From the NCBI GenBank assembly GCA_951801655.1, contig CATONV010000012.1:1-47361 (forward strand): a stretch of 47,361 nucleotides of DNA, written 5' to 3'. Origin of the DNA: an uncultured Oscillospiraceae bacterium. GTDB taxonomy: Bacteria > Bacillota > Clostridia > Oscillospirales > Oscillospiraceae. The first letter of the stretch is position 1, and each line of letters begins with the position of its first letter. A program made the position numbers and the translations under genes. A model generated the notes under the pieces. The model did no database searches, was not told the DNA's origin, and saw nothing but the letters and a program-made list of their open reading frames with translations. Of this stretch, positions 23,250 through 30,189 are shown piece by piece.

Positions 23250-23735
23250 CTATTCCAGTACAAAATCCCCCTTTTCCCTTAAAAAAGGGACCAACCCGCC
23301 GGCGGACAGAATATTTCGCATAATGGGCGAAAGTGTCTGACAGGCTATCTCCCGGGTCCCGTTCACGGTGACGATACCGGCTGACATGTCCACCTCAACC
23401 GTGTCGCCATACCGGATCGAGGAGGTGTCGCAGATCAGTGCCGGGAGGCCCACATTGATGGCGTTCCGGTAAAAAATCCTGGCGAAGGATTTGGCCAGAA
23501 TGGCGCTGATTCCAGCATACTTAAGCGCCAGAGGGGCCTGTTCCCGGGAGGAGCCGCAGCCGAAGTTGCTGCCTGCCACCAGCACATCCCCCTGCCGCAC
23601 ACGCTGGGAAAACAGCGGGTCCAGATCCTCCATGCAGTGGGCGGCCAACTCCTGAAAATCCAACGTCTTGGTGTATTTGCCGGCAATCACCAGGTCTGTA
23701 TTGATATGATCGCCATAGACCAACGCCTTTTTCAT
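23250..23735 (-). CDS. Aconitase-family hydratase, small (swivel) subunit, LeuD/DmdB-like
   Basis: The 161-aa protein matches the LeuD/HacB swivel domain: start DHINTDLVIAGKYT (residues 9-22), then GSNFGCGSSREQAPL at 55-69, and RNAINVGLPALI. Its ATG overlaps the large-subunit stop by four bases (ATGA), so the two are made in step. With the large subunit it forms a [4Fe-4S] hydro-lyase. In this family, substrate range is set partly by loops in this subunit; 3-isopropylmalate, homocitrate, citraconate and dimethylmaleate are all possible classes. No leuA or leuB is nearby, which argues against leucine synthesis. Confidence 0.88.
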   Translation of the reverse strand: MKKALVYGDHINTDLVIAGKYTKTLDFQELAAHCMEDLDPLFSQRVRQGDVLVAGSNFGCGSSREQAPLALKYAGISAILAKSFARIFYRNAINVGLPALICDTSSIRYGDTVEVDMSAGIVTVNGTREIACQTLSPIMRNILSAGGLVPFLREKGDFVLE

Positions 23736-24955
23736 TGCCTCATCACCTCCCTGGGATCAGTCAAAACGCCGGTAAGGGCCGAAGCCGCCGCCGTTACCGG
23801 GGAGGCCAAAAACACCCGCGCCTTGCTGTTGCCCATACGTCCCTTAAAGTTCCGGTTTGTAGTGGACAGCACCGTCTCCCCGTCCCCGGGGACGCCGCCC
23901 AGCGTACCCACACACAAGCTGCACCCCGGGGTGTTGATGGTCGCCCCGGCAGCCAGAAATGTTTGGATGTACCCTCTTTCGATGGCCCGCAGCAGCACCC
24001 GGTTAGAGGCCGGACAGACGATCATACGGACTGCGGGAGAAATCTTTTTCCCCTCCAAAATCCGGGCGGCCGCAGCAAGGTCTCCCAGTCGGCCGTTGGT
24101 ACAGCTGCCAAGATAAACGACATCAATCCTCTCCTGTCCCGCTTGCGTCACCGGCCTCACATTGTCCACTGTATGCGGACAGGAGACCACGGGAACCATG
24201 CTTGCCGCGTCATAGCGCAGTACTCTCTCGTAGACCGCATCCTCATCCGGAATCAGGCCGGGATCTTTCAGCGCCGGAATAAAAACGCCGTTTTTTCCGC
24301 CCATCTCAATGGTCATGTTGCAAACCGTAGTCGCTTCTTCCGCCGTAAAGCGGGCAAAGCCGTCCCCGGCAAACTCCACCGATTCATAGGAGACTCCGTC
24401 ACTTCTCAGATCTCCAATGATTTGCAGAATCACATCTTTGGCGCATACCCCCGCAGGCAGCTGTCCGGTCAGCTCAATCCTGGTAGTCTTGGGGACCATC
24501 AGCCAGGTCTTGCCGGTCAGCATGGCGGCCCCCAGCTCCGTGGACCCGACGCCGGTGGAGAACGCGCCCACCGCGCCATAGGAGCAGGTGTGGGAGTCGC
24601 CCCCCAAAATCAGGTCGCCCTCATGAACAAGTCCCTCCTCTAGCATAACCTGGTGACATACTCCGTAATTCTGATCGAAAAAAACACACTGCTGTTCCTG
24701 GCAGAACTCCCGAATCAGCTTGTGCAGCGCAGCGATTCTCTCATTGGGACAGGGGGTGGCATGGTCCAAAACAAACACGGTGCGTTCTTTTTTTTTCAGC
24801 TTTCTGCCCCCCATTCTCTCAAAGGCTTTCATCGCAATGGGTCCGGTGGTATCGCTGGCCATCATCACGTCCACATCGACAATCACGCAGTCTCCCGCAC
24901 GGACCGCCTGATGTGCTTTTCGCCCCAGCAGTTTTTCCGCAAAGGTCAGGCCCAA
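23732..24955 (-). CDS. Aconitase-family hydratase, large [4Fe-4S] subunit, LeuC/DmdA-like
   Basis: The 407-aa protein is a short HacA/LeuC-type subunit. The three cluster ligands are visible as C285 (GSCTNGR), C345 and C348 (TPGCSLCVG). GGDSHTCSYGAVGAFSTGVGS at about 118-138 is the substrate-binding loop. It hydrates an unsaturated dicarboxylate or isomerises a malate derivative. The start is TTG at 24955, supported by GGGGGAG at 24961-24967; no in-frame ATG fits. It is the first catabolic gene of the cluster, 123 bases after the regulator, with its own promoter and operator. Confidence 0.88.
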   Translation of the reverse strand: MGLTFAEKLLGRKAHQAVRAGDCVIVDVDVMMASDTTGPIAMKAFERMGGRKLKKKERTVFVLDHATPCPNERIAALHKLIREFCQEQQCVFFDQNYGVCHQVMLEEGLVHEGDLILGGDSHTCSYGAVGAFSTGVGSTELGAAMLTGKTWLMVPKTTRIELTGQLPAGVCAKDVILQIIGDLRSDGVSYESVEFAGDGFARFTAEEATTVCNMTIEMGGKNGVFIPALKDPGLIPDEDAVYERVLRYDAASMVPVVSCPHTVDNVRPVTQAGQERIDVVYLGSCTNGRLGDLAAAARILEGKKISPAVRMIVCPASNRVLLRAIERGYIQTFLAAGATINTPGCSLCVGTLGGVPGDGETVLSTTNRNFKGRMGNSKARVFLASPVTAAASALTGVLTDPREVMRQ

Positions 24956-24974
24956 GTTTAACTCCCCCTCTTTT

Positions 24975-24991
24975 GTTCCGTATAGCGGAAT
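24975..24991. promoter_or_regulatory. Palindromic operator candidate at the hydratase promoter
   Basis: GTTCC-GTATAGC-GGAAT contains the perfect palindrome TTCCG-N5-CGGAA (24976-24990). An overlapping second palindrome GGAAT-GTT-ATTCC spans 24987-24999. The same GTTCC-N6-CGGAAY layout recurs at 25878-25894 in front of the IclR gene. It overlaps the -10 box and start region, a repressing position. The likely binder is the IclR-family regulator next door. Confidence 0.6.
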
Positions 24992-25019
24992 GTTATTCCA
25001 TTTTAATCTTTTTGATCAA
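24990..25019 (-). promoter_or_regulatory. Promoter of the 13-gene catabolic cluster
   Basis: On the minus strand TTGATC (25019-25014), an 18-bp spacer and TAACAT (24995-24990) precede the hydratase gene. The box match is moderate, but the position between operator and upstream hairpin supports it. Confidence 0.5.
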
Positions 25020-25047
25020 ACTTCAAAGGGTTTCCCCTTTGAAGTTT
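25018..25047 (-). terminator. Perfect 13-bp stem-loop after the IclR gene
   Basis: AAACTTCAAAGGG (25018-25030) and its exact complement (25035-25047) form a hairpin with a four-base loop, 31 bases past the IclR stop. On the transcribed strand it ends in TTT and then GATCAAAAAG, so termination would be weak. It overlaps the -35 box of the next promoter and probably reduces read-through from the regulator. Confidence 0.5.
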
Positions 25048-25078
25048 AAAACAGATCGGCCCTTAAACAGGCGGCGTC

Positions 25079-25876
25079 TCAGTTCACAGAGTCGTATCCC
25101 AGTTTCAAGGAGATATTCTTTGCCGCTTCCAGCAGCTTTGTCCGATACAGCGCGACATTTTCGTCCGCAAACAGGTAGACGGGCCCGGATATGGTAATGG
25201 ACGCGACCACCTGCCGGGTATAGTCGTACAGCGGGGCGGAAACCATAGCCGTGGACGGGTCACGCTCCCCCTTGGTAACGGAATAGCCGTCCTTCAGGAT
25301 CTGCTCCAGTTCTTCTCTGAGTCTCTCCGGATCGGTTACCGTATTGTCGGTGTATTTTTCAAATTTTGTCACCGCAAAATACTGCTCCTGCACTTCCCGG
25401 CCTGCATAGGCCAGCAGAAGCTTGCCCGCGCCACAGTACAGCGGGTGCCGGGCGCCCAGATATGAAAATCGCTTTACATACTCTGTGCCCTCCACCTGGC
25501 CGACGCATCTGCGCTCAAAGCCGTCCCGGATATAGAGGTTGCAGGTCTGCTGGGTTTCACGGCTGAGCCGTTCCATATCCGCATGCGCCACACGCTGCAA
25601 GCTGTTGCCCGCGTGGGCAATACTCCCCATCTTGATGATTTCATATCCCAAGCGGTATTTTCCCGTCTGCGGGTCCTGCACCACCATGTTCCGCTTTTCC
25701 AGCGTGGTCAGGATACGGTAAGTGGTCGTTTTGGGGAGATTGGCCTGAACACATATCTGTGCCAGAGGCAACTCCTGCGACTCGAAAGAAAATACCTGAA
25801 GGATATCGACCATCCGGTCTACCGCCCGGACGGAGTCCTTCGACTCCGAAGTACTCGCACCTTGTTTGTTCTTCAT
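25079..25876 (-). CDS. IclR-family transcriptional regulator
   Basis: The 265-aa protein has the IclR layout: a winged helix-turn-helix at about 18-80 (RMVDILQVF, LPLAQICVQANLPKTTTYRILTTLE) and a GAF-like effector domain with GAGKLLLAYAG around 150 and GYSVTKGERDPSTAMVSAPLYDYT around 195-220. IclR proteins bind short palindromes and sense organic acids or aromatic compounds. It is transcribed in the same direction as the 13 genes that follow and is the only local regulator, so it is the likely controller. It probably regulates itself too, since a matching palindrome overlaps its ribosome site. Confidence 0.93.
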   Translation of the reverse strand: MKNKQGASTSESKDSVRAVDRMVDILQVFSFESQELPLAQICVQANLPKTTTYRILTTLEKRNMVVQDPQTGKYRLGYEIIKMGSIAHAGNSLQRVAHADMERLSRETQQTCNLYIRDGFERRCVGQVEGTEYVKRFSYLGARHPLYCGAGKLLLAYAGREVQEQYFAVTKFEKYTDNTVTDPERLREELEQILKDGYSVTKGERDPSTAMVSAPLYDYTRQVVASITISGPVYLFADENVALYRTKLLEAAKNISLKLGYDSVN

Positions 25877-25877
25877 T

Positions 25878-25894
25878 GTTCCACCTCTCGGAAC
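25878..25894. promoter_or_regulatory. Palindromic operator candidate at the IclR gene
   Basis: GTTCC-ACCTCTC-GGAAC has the same arms, spacing and preceding C as the site at 24975-24991. It covers the ribosome site of the IclR gene, about 30 bases downstream of its -10 box. A roadblock or autoregulatory role is likely. Confidence 0.5.
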
Positions 25895-25921
25895 TTCATT
25901 CCTTTTATTCTTTCAATTTAA

Positions 25922-25950
25922 AATATACCGCGCTTTCTCGCGCTTGTCAA
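25922..25950 (-). promoter_or_regulatory. IclR gene promoter
   Basis: On the minus strand TTGACA (25950-25945), a 17-bp spacer and TATATT (25927-25922) give a near-consensus promoter. The spacer itself contains the inverted repeat GCGC-GAGAAA-GCGC. Apart from this and the terminator at 26117-26153, I see nothing in the gap 25877-26182. Confidence 0.7.
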
Positions 25951-26116
25951 GCTGTTTTCCTTTTTGGCCAATGTTTTCTCCATTTCCACACACTCATATA
26001 TCTCGTTTTTAGTTATTTTGCACAGCCTAAGCGGCGGGGAATTCTGTCCCGTCTTCAGATGGCCCCTCTTCCCCGGCATGGCCGGGCAGTTGTCTGCCGG
26101 CTGTTCATGCCGACAT

Positions 26117-26153
26117 GAGAAAACGGGCGATGCCTCTCCGGCTTCGCCCGTTT
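26117..26153 (-). terminator. Terminator of the aminotransferase gene
   Basis: On the minus strand AAACGGGCGA and TCGCCCGTTT (26144-26153 with 26121-26130) pair around 13 bases and continue into TTTTCTC. It lies 30 bases past the aminotransferase stop. Confidence 0.65.
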
Positions 26154-26182
26154 CCCTGTGGCGGCGGGACAATCACTTCGCT

Positions 26183-27367
26183 TTATGTCCTGTAGGAGTC
26201 AGCCAGCTCCTTAAACTTGGGCAGGGAGCGGCGGATGGTCTCCGTCTGGACGCAGTAAGAAATCCTCACATGTCCAGGGGCACCGAAGCCGCCGCCGGGA
26301 ACGATAAGCAGGTCCAGCTTTTTGGCCCTCTCACTAAAGGCCGCATCGTCAGGCTCCAGACTGCGGGGGAAGAGGTAAAACGCGCCGTTAGGTTCCACCA
26401 CATGGTAGCCCATCTCCCGCAGAGAGGAGACAAACAGCCTGGCATTCTCCTCATAAATTTTAATATCGGAAGTCATATCGCAGCACATTGACGTCACCTG
26501 CTGGAACAGGCTGGGGGCGTTCACATAGCCCAGCGAGCGGCCCGCCCCAGCCACTGCGGCGTAGACATCGTCTCCCTCCGTCACCTCTTGCGGAACAAAA
26601 ACGTAGCCGATACGCTCGCCGGGGAGGGACAGGGACTTGGAGAAGGAGTAGCACACGATGGTATCCCGGTATATGTGGGGCACCCAGGGAACTTCCACTC
26701 CGGCGTAGACAATCTCCCGGTAGGGCTCGTCCGAGATCAGGTAGATGGGGTGGCCGAACTGCGCACTCTTTCGGGAGAGAAGACCGGCCAGCCGTTCCAG
26801 CGTGTCTCTGGAGTAGACCACGCCGGAGGGATTGTTGGGGCTGTTCACCAGCACGCCCTTGGTGTTCTCATTCAGGGACTGCTCCAGGGCGTCGAAATCA
26901 ATTTGGAAGGCCTCTATTTCTGGCGGAATAAGAACCATTTTTGCCCCGGCTCCCTCAATAAACACCTTATATTCCGGAAAATACGGGGCGAAAACCACAA
27001 ACTCGTCCCCCGGACAGGTCAAGCCGTTGAACACGCAGCACAGAGAGGCGGCGGCCCCCACGGTGAGATAGAGGCGGTCCGGGGTGCAGCCGGCATCGAA
27101 GCGGCGGTTCAGAGAGTCGGCAAACCGCTGCCGGGCGTCGGCAGCCCCCTGGGCGCTGGTATAGGCATGAATCAGGTCGGGCTGCTCCCGGAGAAGGCGG
27201 ATGGCCGTCTCATTGACAGCGTCGGGGGCTGGCACGCTGGGGTTGCCGATGGAAAAATCAAAAACATTCTCAGCGCCCACCTGGGCCGCCCGCACCTTTC
27301 CATACTCAAACAGCTCACGGATCACGGACCGGGCGGTACCCAGTCCCTTCATACGTTCAGAAACCAT
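26183..27367 (-). CDS. Class I/II PLP-dependent aminotransferase
   Basis: The 394-aa enzyme has the fold-type I aspartate aminotransferase pattern: FDFSIGNPSVPAP near the N-terminus, NSPNNPSGVVY (substrate and PLP contacts), SDEPYREIVY (PLP-binding Asp and Tyr), CYSFSKSLSLPGERIGY with the Schiff-base Lys, and a C-terminal Arg in HVRISYC. It transfers amino groups between amino acids and 2-oxo acids. The exact amino acid cannot be fixed; aspartate, alanine or aromatic are all possible. It is a single-gene unit with its own promoter and terminator, so it is probably separate from the IclR cluster. Confidence 0.9.
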   Translation of the reverse strand: MVSERMKGLGTARSVIRELFEYGKVRAAQVGAENVFDFSIGNPSVPAPDAVNETAIRLLREQPDLIHAYTSAQGAADARQRFADSLNRRFDAGCTPDRLYLTVGAAASLCCVFNGLTCPGDEFVVFAPYFPEYKVFIEGAGAKMVLIPPEIEAFQIDFDALEQSLNENTKGVLVNSPNNPSGVVYSRDTLERLAGLLSRKSAQFGHPIYLISDEPYREIVYAGVEVPWVPHIYRDTIVCYSFSKSLSLPGERIGYVFVPQEVTEGDDVYAAVAGAGRSLGYVNAPSLFQQVTSMCCDMTSDIKIYEENARLFVSSLREMGYHVVEPNGAFYLFPRSLEPDDAAFSERAKKLDLLIVPGGGFGAPGHVRISYCVQTETIRRSLPKFKELADSYRT

Positions 27368-27418
27368 AAGAAAACCTCCTGAGTAAAAATCGCCTGGGGC
27401 ATTGGGACGTTGTCAGGT

Positions 27419-27447
27419 ATTATACCACAGTAATTTATCGGAGTAAA
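27419..27447 (-). promoter_or_regulatory. Aminotransferase promoter
   Basis: On the minus strand TTTACT (27447-27442), 17 bp and consensus TATAAT (27424-27419). It lies in an AT-rich 270-base gap that otherwise holds only the divergent promoter for the gene at 27642. Confidence 0.65.
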
Positions 27448-27565
27448 GTGTCAAAATAGATGTTGTACCAAAAAATTCCCGTGGAAAAATGCTAAAAACT
27501 GCCAAATAGAGAGAAGTAGACAAGAAAAATTTTTGATAAGTTGCCATATTTGGAAATTTCTGACC

Positions 27566-27594
27566 TTTACAAAGGAAAGGCCCGGAGCTATAAT
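27566..27594 (+). promoter_or_regulatory. Promoter of the Enzyme I-like gene
   Basis: TTTACA at 27566-27571, 17 bp and consensus TATAAT at 27589-27594, 47 bases before the start codon. Confidence 0.7.
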
Positions 27595-27641
27595 TTTTTA
27601 AATGAACCGGGAAAATTCTTTCACCGGAGGGAGGCGGCAAG

Positions 27642-28400
27642 ATGCAGGTATTGACGGGCAAGGCTATCATGGAACAAATCGTCGCCGGGCGTCTGTGCTT
27701 CTACCGCCGTCCCGCGCCCCAGGTCCAGCTGTACACCCAGGGGGACTGGCGGCAGGAGGTTAACCGCTTCCACCGGGCCCAGCAGGCGGCCATCATGGAG
27801 CTGACCACTCTCTACCATCGGGCGCTAAACCAGGTGGGCGAAGGAGTGGCCTCCATCTTTTTGATCCACGGCATGCTGCTGGAGGACCACGATTATGTGG
27901 AAACCGTGCGCAGTCTCATCAATGGCCAGGGGGCCACGGCGGAGTACGCCGTCCAGATGGCGGAGATCAGCTTTTCCGCCGCCTTCGCCGCCATGGACAG
28001 CCCCTACATGCAGGCCAGAGCGGTGGATATCCGGGATATTTCCCAGCGTGTGCTGCGCTCCCTGATGGGCGGACGACAGACTCTGCTGATGGATGAGCCC
28101 GCCATTTTGGTGGCCGACGAGTATCTGCCCAGCGAGGTGATGGACTTTGATCAGCGCCGGCTGCTTGGCCTCATCACCCGGAAGGGCAGCCTGGACAGCC
28201 ACACCGCTATGCTGGTGCGGGCCTATCACATCCCCGCTATTGTGGAGGTGCCCCTTACTCCCAGGTGCGAAGGGCACCTGGCCCTGATGGACGGCTATAC
28301 CGGAAACGTGTACATAGACCCGGAACAGGCGCAGCTCAACCAGCTTCGGGAGCTCTATCAGGCCAACGGACGGCCCAAGGGGCTGAGCCTTCGGGTATAA
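27642..28400 (+). CDS. Stand-alone N-terminal half of PTS Enzyme I
   Basis: The 252-aa protein matches only the N-terminal part of Enzyme I (about 570 aa). It has a helical HPr-binding region (about 35-145), then the swivelling phosphohistidine domain with GSLDSHTAMLVRAYHIPAIV, whose His187 corresponds to the phosphorylated His189 of Enzyme I. The PEP-binding barrel is absent and no downstream remnant is seen. The gene has a strong promoter and ribosome site (GGAGGGAGG) and ends cleanly, so it looks functional rather than decayed. It cannot take phosphate from PEP by itself but could exchange phosphate with HPr-like proteins, suggesting a regulatory or phosphate-relay role. Confidence 0.85.
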   Translation: MQVLTGKAIMEQIVAGRLCFYRRPAPQVQLYTQGDWRQEVNRFHRAQQAAIMELTTLYHRALNQVGEGVASIFLIHGMLLEDHDYVETVRSLINGQGATAEYAVQMAEISFSAAFAAMDSPYMQARAVDIRDISQRVLRSLMGGRQTLLMDEPAILVADEYLPSEVMDFDQRRLLGLITRKGSLDSHTAMLVRAYHIPAIVEVPLTPRCEGHLALMDGYTGNVYIDPEQAQLNQLRELYQANGRPKGLSLRV

Positions 28401-28415
28401 AACGGACTTCTCTTC

Positions 28416-28448
28416 TTGGGAGGAACTTCGTAAAGAAGTTCCTCCCAA
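28416..28448. terminator. Perfect 14-bp hairpin after the Enzyme I-like gene
   Basis: TTGGGAGGAACTTC (28416-28429) pairs perfectly with 28435-28448 around five bases, 15 bases past the stop. A U-run is lacking, so terminator function is uncertain. Beyond it 28449-28546 shows no feature. Confidence 0.5.
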
Positions 28449-28546
28449 ACAGCTTGTCCAAAAACATTCAAATCAGGCAAGCAGGGGGAGGAACTCAGAG
28501 GAAAAGCGGAAAGTGGACTCCTATAAAATTCAGCCGTGCCAATGAA

Positions 28547-28579
28547 ATATGGAGGAGGCCTTACCTGCCTCCTCCATAT
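28547..28579 (-). terminator. Perfect 13-bp hairpin past the membrane-protein gene
   Basis: ATATGGAGGAGGC (28547-28559) pairs perfectly with 28567-28579 around seven bases. On the minus strand it is followed by TTTCATT, a weak U-tract. It lies 46 bases past the end of the gene at 28626. Confidence 0.5.
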
Positions 28580-28625
28580 GAACAATGTCTTTACACGGGG
28601 CTGTTCTTCCGGCGGAAGGCGCCCG

Positions 28626-29129
28626 TCAGGTGGTGGTGGGGACGGCGCTGTCTTCGGCCGCCGGCGGCTGGGCGGTCTCTTCCTCCATGTCCGCCAGGGC
28701 GTAGGGAACCCGGAACACGGACAGGCGGGACAGCCGCTTCTCTCCCCCGTCCTTGGGGTAGCCCAGCTCCTGAGAGGGCAGACGGCTTGCGCCGGACAGC
28801 TTATCCTCCCGCTGCCAGGTGACAACGCCGTTTTCCACCTTCAGGTTGGGCCCGTAGGCGCTCCCGCCGAGAACGCCCTTGGAAGCCCTCTCCTCCTGGT
28901 AGGCCTTCTGCTGCGCCTCATACTGCCGCAGGGCCAGGCTGTTTCGATAGGTGCCCAGACCAAAGCAGCCCCACAGGCCGGCCTCGCCCAGACCAACCAA
29001 CACCAGAAGGATGGTTAAAAAGATCAGGAGAGGACTGCGCTTCTTGGGAAGCTTAGGGGGCTTGGGAGATTCTGCCGCCTGGTTCTCCGTCTGACTCGCT
29101 TCCTCCGGCTGTTTGTCTTTTTTCTTCAT
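28626..29129 (-). CDS. Single-pass membrane protein, unknown function
   Basis: The 167-aa protein has a charged, Pro/Lys-rich cytoplasmic N-terminus (about 30 residues), one membrane helix (SPLLIFLTILLVLVGLGEAG, about 32-51) and an external domain of about 115 residues ending in an acidic, Thr-rich tail. No known domain is visible. I start at the ATG at 29129 because GAGGGTGAG sits eight bases before it; a GTG at 29138 is the alternative. It is a single gene, divergent from the HAD phosphatase. Confidence 0.65.
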   Translation of the reverse strand: MKKKDKQPEEASQTENQAAESPKPPKLPKKRSPLLIFLTILLVLVGLGEAGLWGCFGLGTYRNSLALRQYEAQQKAYQEERASKGVLGGSAYGPNLKVENGVVTWQREDKLSGASRLPSQELGYPKDGGEKRLSRLSVFRVPYALADMEEETAQPPAAEDSAVPTTT

Positions 29130-29220
29130 CCGACTCACCCTCTTTGTGCATCTGTATCCCTATCGTACCATAGCTCGCCGGGGAAGTCAATCGGCGGATT
29201 GGAATCGGAGGAAAAACAGG

Positions 29221-29250
29221 TTGCCTTGTCCCGGCGGCATGGGGTACAAT
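29221..29250 (+). promoter_or_regulatory. Promoter of the HAD phosphatase gene
   Basis: TTGCCT at 29221-29226, 18 bp and TACAAT at 29245-29250, 45 bases before the ATG. Confidence 0.5.
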
Positions 29251-29295
29251 AGGCTGACCGGACTGGCCGAGAGTCGGGAGAAAGGAAGTGGTTTT

Positions 29296-30072
29296 ATGCG
29301 CGATGGCATTCGTCTGATTGCCAGCGATATCGACGGAACCCTACTGCGGGAGGGCGCAGCGGAGATTCCTTTGGAACTATTTGTCCATATCCGCCGCCTT
29401 GCGGACCGGGGGATTCTGTTCTGCCCGGCCAGCGGGCGGCAGTACCAGAGTCTACGAAAGCTGTTTGCGCCGGTGGCGGACAGCCTGCCCTATCTGTGTG
29501 AAAACGGCGCGGTGGTATACGGGCCGGGAAATCCTGCCCCGGTGTGGAGCAAGACGGTGATGGACCGCACCAAGGCGGAGGAGCTGAGCAGAGACATTCT
29601 GGCGCAGCCGGGGGCGGAGGTTCTCATCTCTGGGGCCAATACCAGCTATTTGTGTCCTAAAAGTCCGGATTTCGAGGGGCACATCCGCTGGTTCACAGGT
29701 AATAATATCATCTGCGTCTCCGGGCCGGAGAAGATTCCGGAGGAGATTGTCAAAGTGTCCGCCTACTGCCCCGGCATCCTGGAGAAGGTGCGGGCCGCCC
29801 TGTGCCCCAAGTGGGAGGCGCACTTCCACGCCGCCGTGGCGGGGGCCGCCTGGCTGGACTTTACCCTGGCGGACAAGGGGCTGGGCCTGGAAATGCTGTG
29901 CCGCGCCCTGAAGATTCGCACGGAACAGGTGATGGCCTTCGGGGACAACTTCAACGATGTCCCCATGCTTCGCGCGGCGGGTCAGCCCTACATCATGGAC
30001 TCCGCCCACCCCCAGCTGCGGGAGGAGTTCCCCGTCTGCTCCCAGGTGGAGGAGATCCTGAGAACGCTTTGA
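29296..30072 (+). CDS. Cof-type HAD-superfamily hydrolase (sugar-phosphate phosphatase-like)
   Basis: The 258-aa protein has HAD motif I as SDIDGTLL (nucleophile D11, acid/base D13), a type IIB cap in the middle and motif IV as GDNFNDVPML near residue 205. Cof-like phosphatases remove phosphate from sugar phosphates, nucleotides or flavin/PLP compounds with Mg2+. The start at 29296 follows AAAGGAAGTGG. The open frame extends to 29113, but those codons overlap the promoter. It lies 117 bases before the butyrate genes, with no sign of functional linkage. Confidence 0.88.
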   Translation: MRDGIRLIASDIDGTLLREGAAEIPLELFVHIRRLADRGILFCPASGRQYQSLRKLFAPVADSLPYLCENGAVVYGPGNPAPVWSKTVMDRTKAEELSRDILAQPGAEVLISGANTSYLCPKSPDFEGHIRWFTGNNIICVSGPEKIPEEIVKVSAYCPGILEKVRAALCPKWEAHFHAAVAGAAWLDFTLADKGLGLEMLCRALKIRTEQVMAFGDNFNDVPMLRAAGQPYIMDSAHPQLREEFPVCSQVEEILRTL

Positions 30073-30189
30073 GCAATACGGCGCGGCGGGCAAAACCGGG
30101 CCGCTGCTGGAAACGGGTAATTTCCCGCTATACATTTTCATGAAATGATGTTAAAATGGATCGAGAAACCAAAGAAAAGAGGATGCAAT

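Noticed and set aside
23250-24955. Leucine biosynthesis leuCD
   Set aside because: No leuA or leuB is present, the genes sit in an IclR-controlled catabolic cluster and a C-C lyase follows directly.
11627-25876. Complete nicotinate fermentation cluster
   Set aside because: The hydratase and lyase resemble its last steps, but nicotinate dehydrogenase, 6-hydroxynicotinate reductase, methyleneglutarate mutase and methylitaconate isomerase are all missing.
25918-26172. 84-codon minus-strand frame between the IclR and aminotransferase genes
   Set aside because: It overlaps the IclR promoter and the aminotransferase terminator and has no convincing ribosome site.
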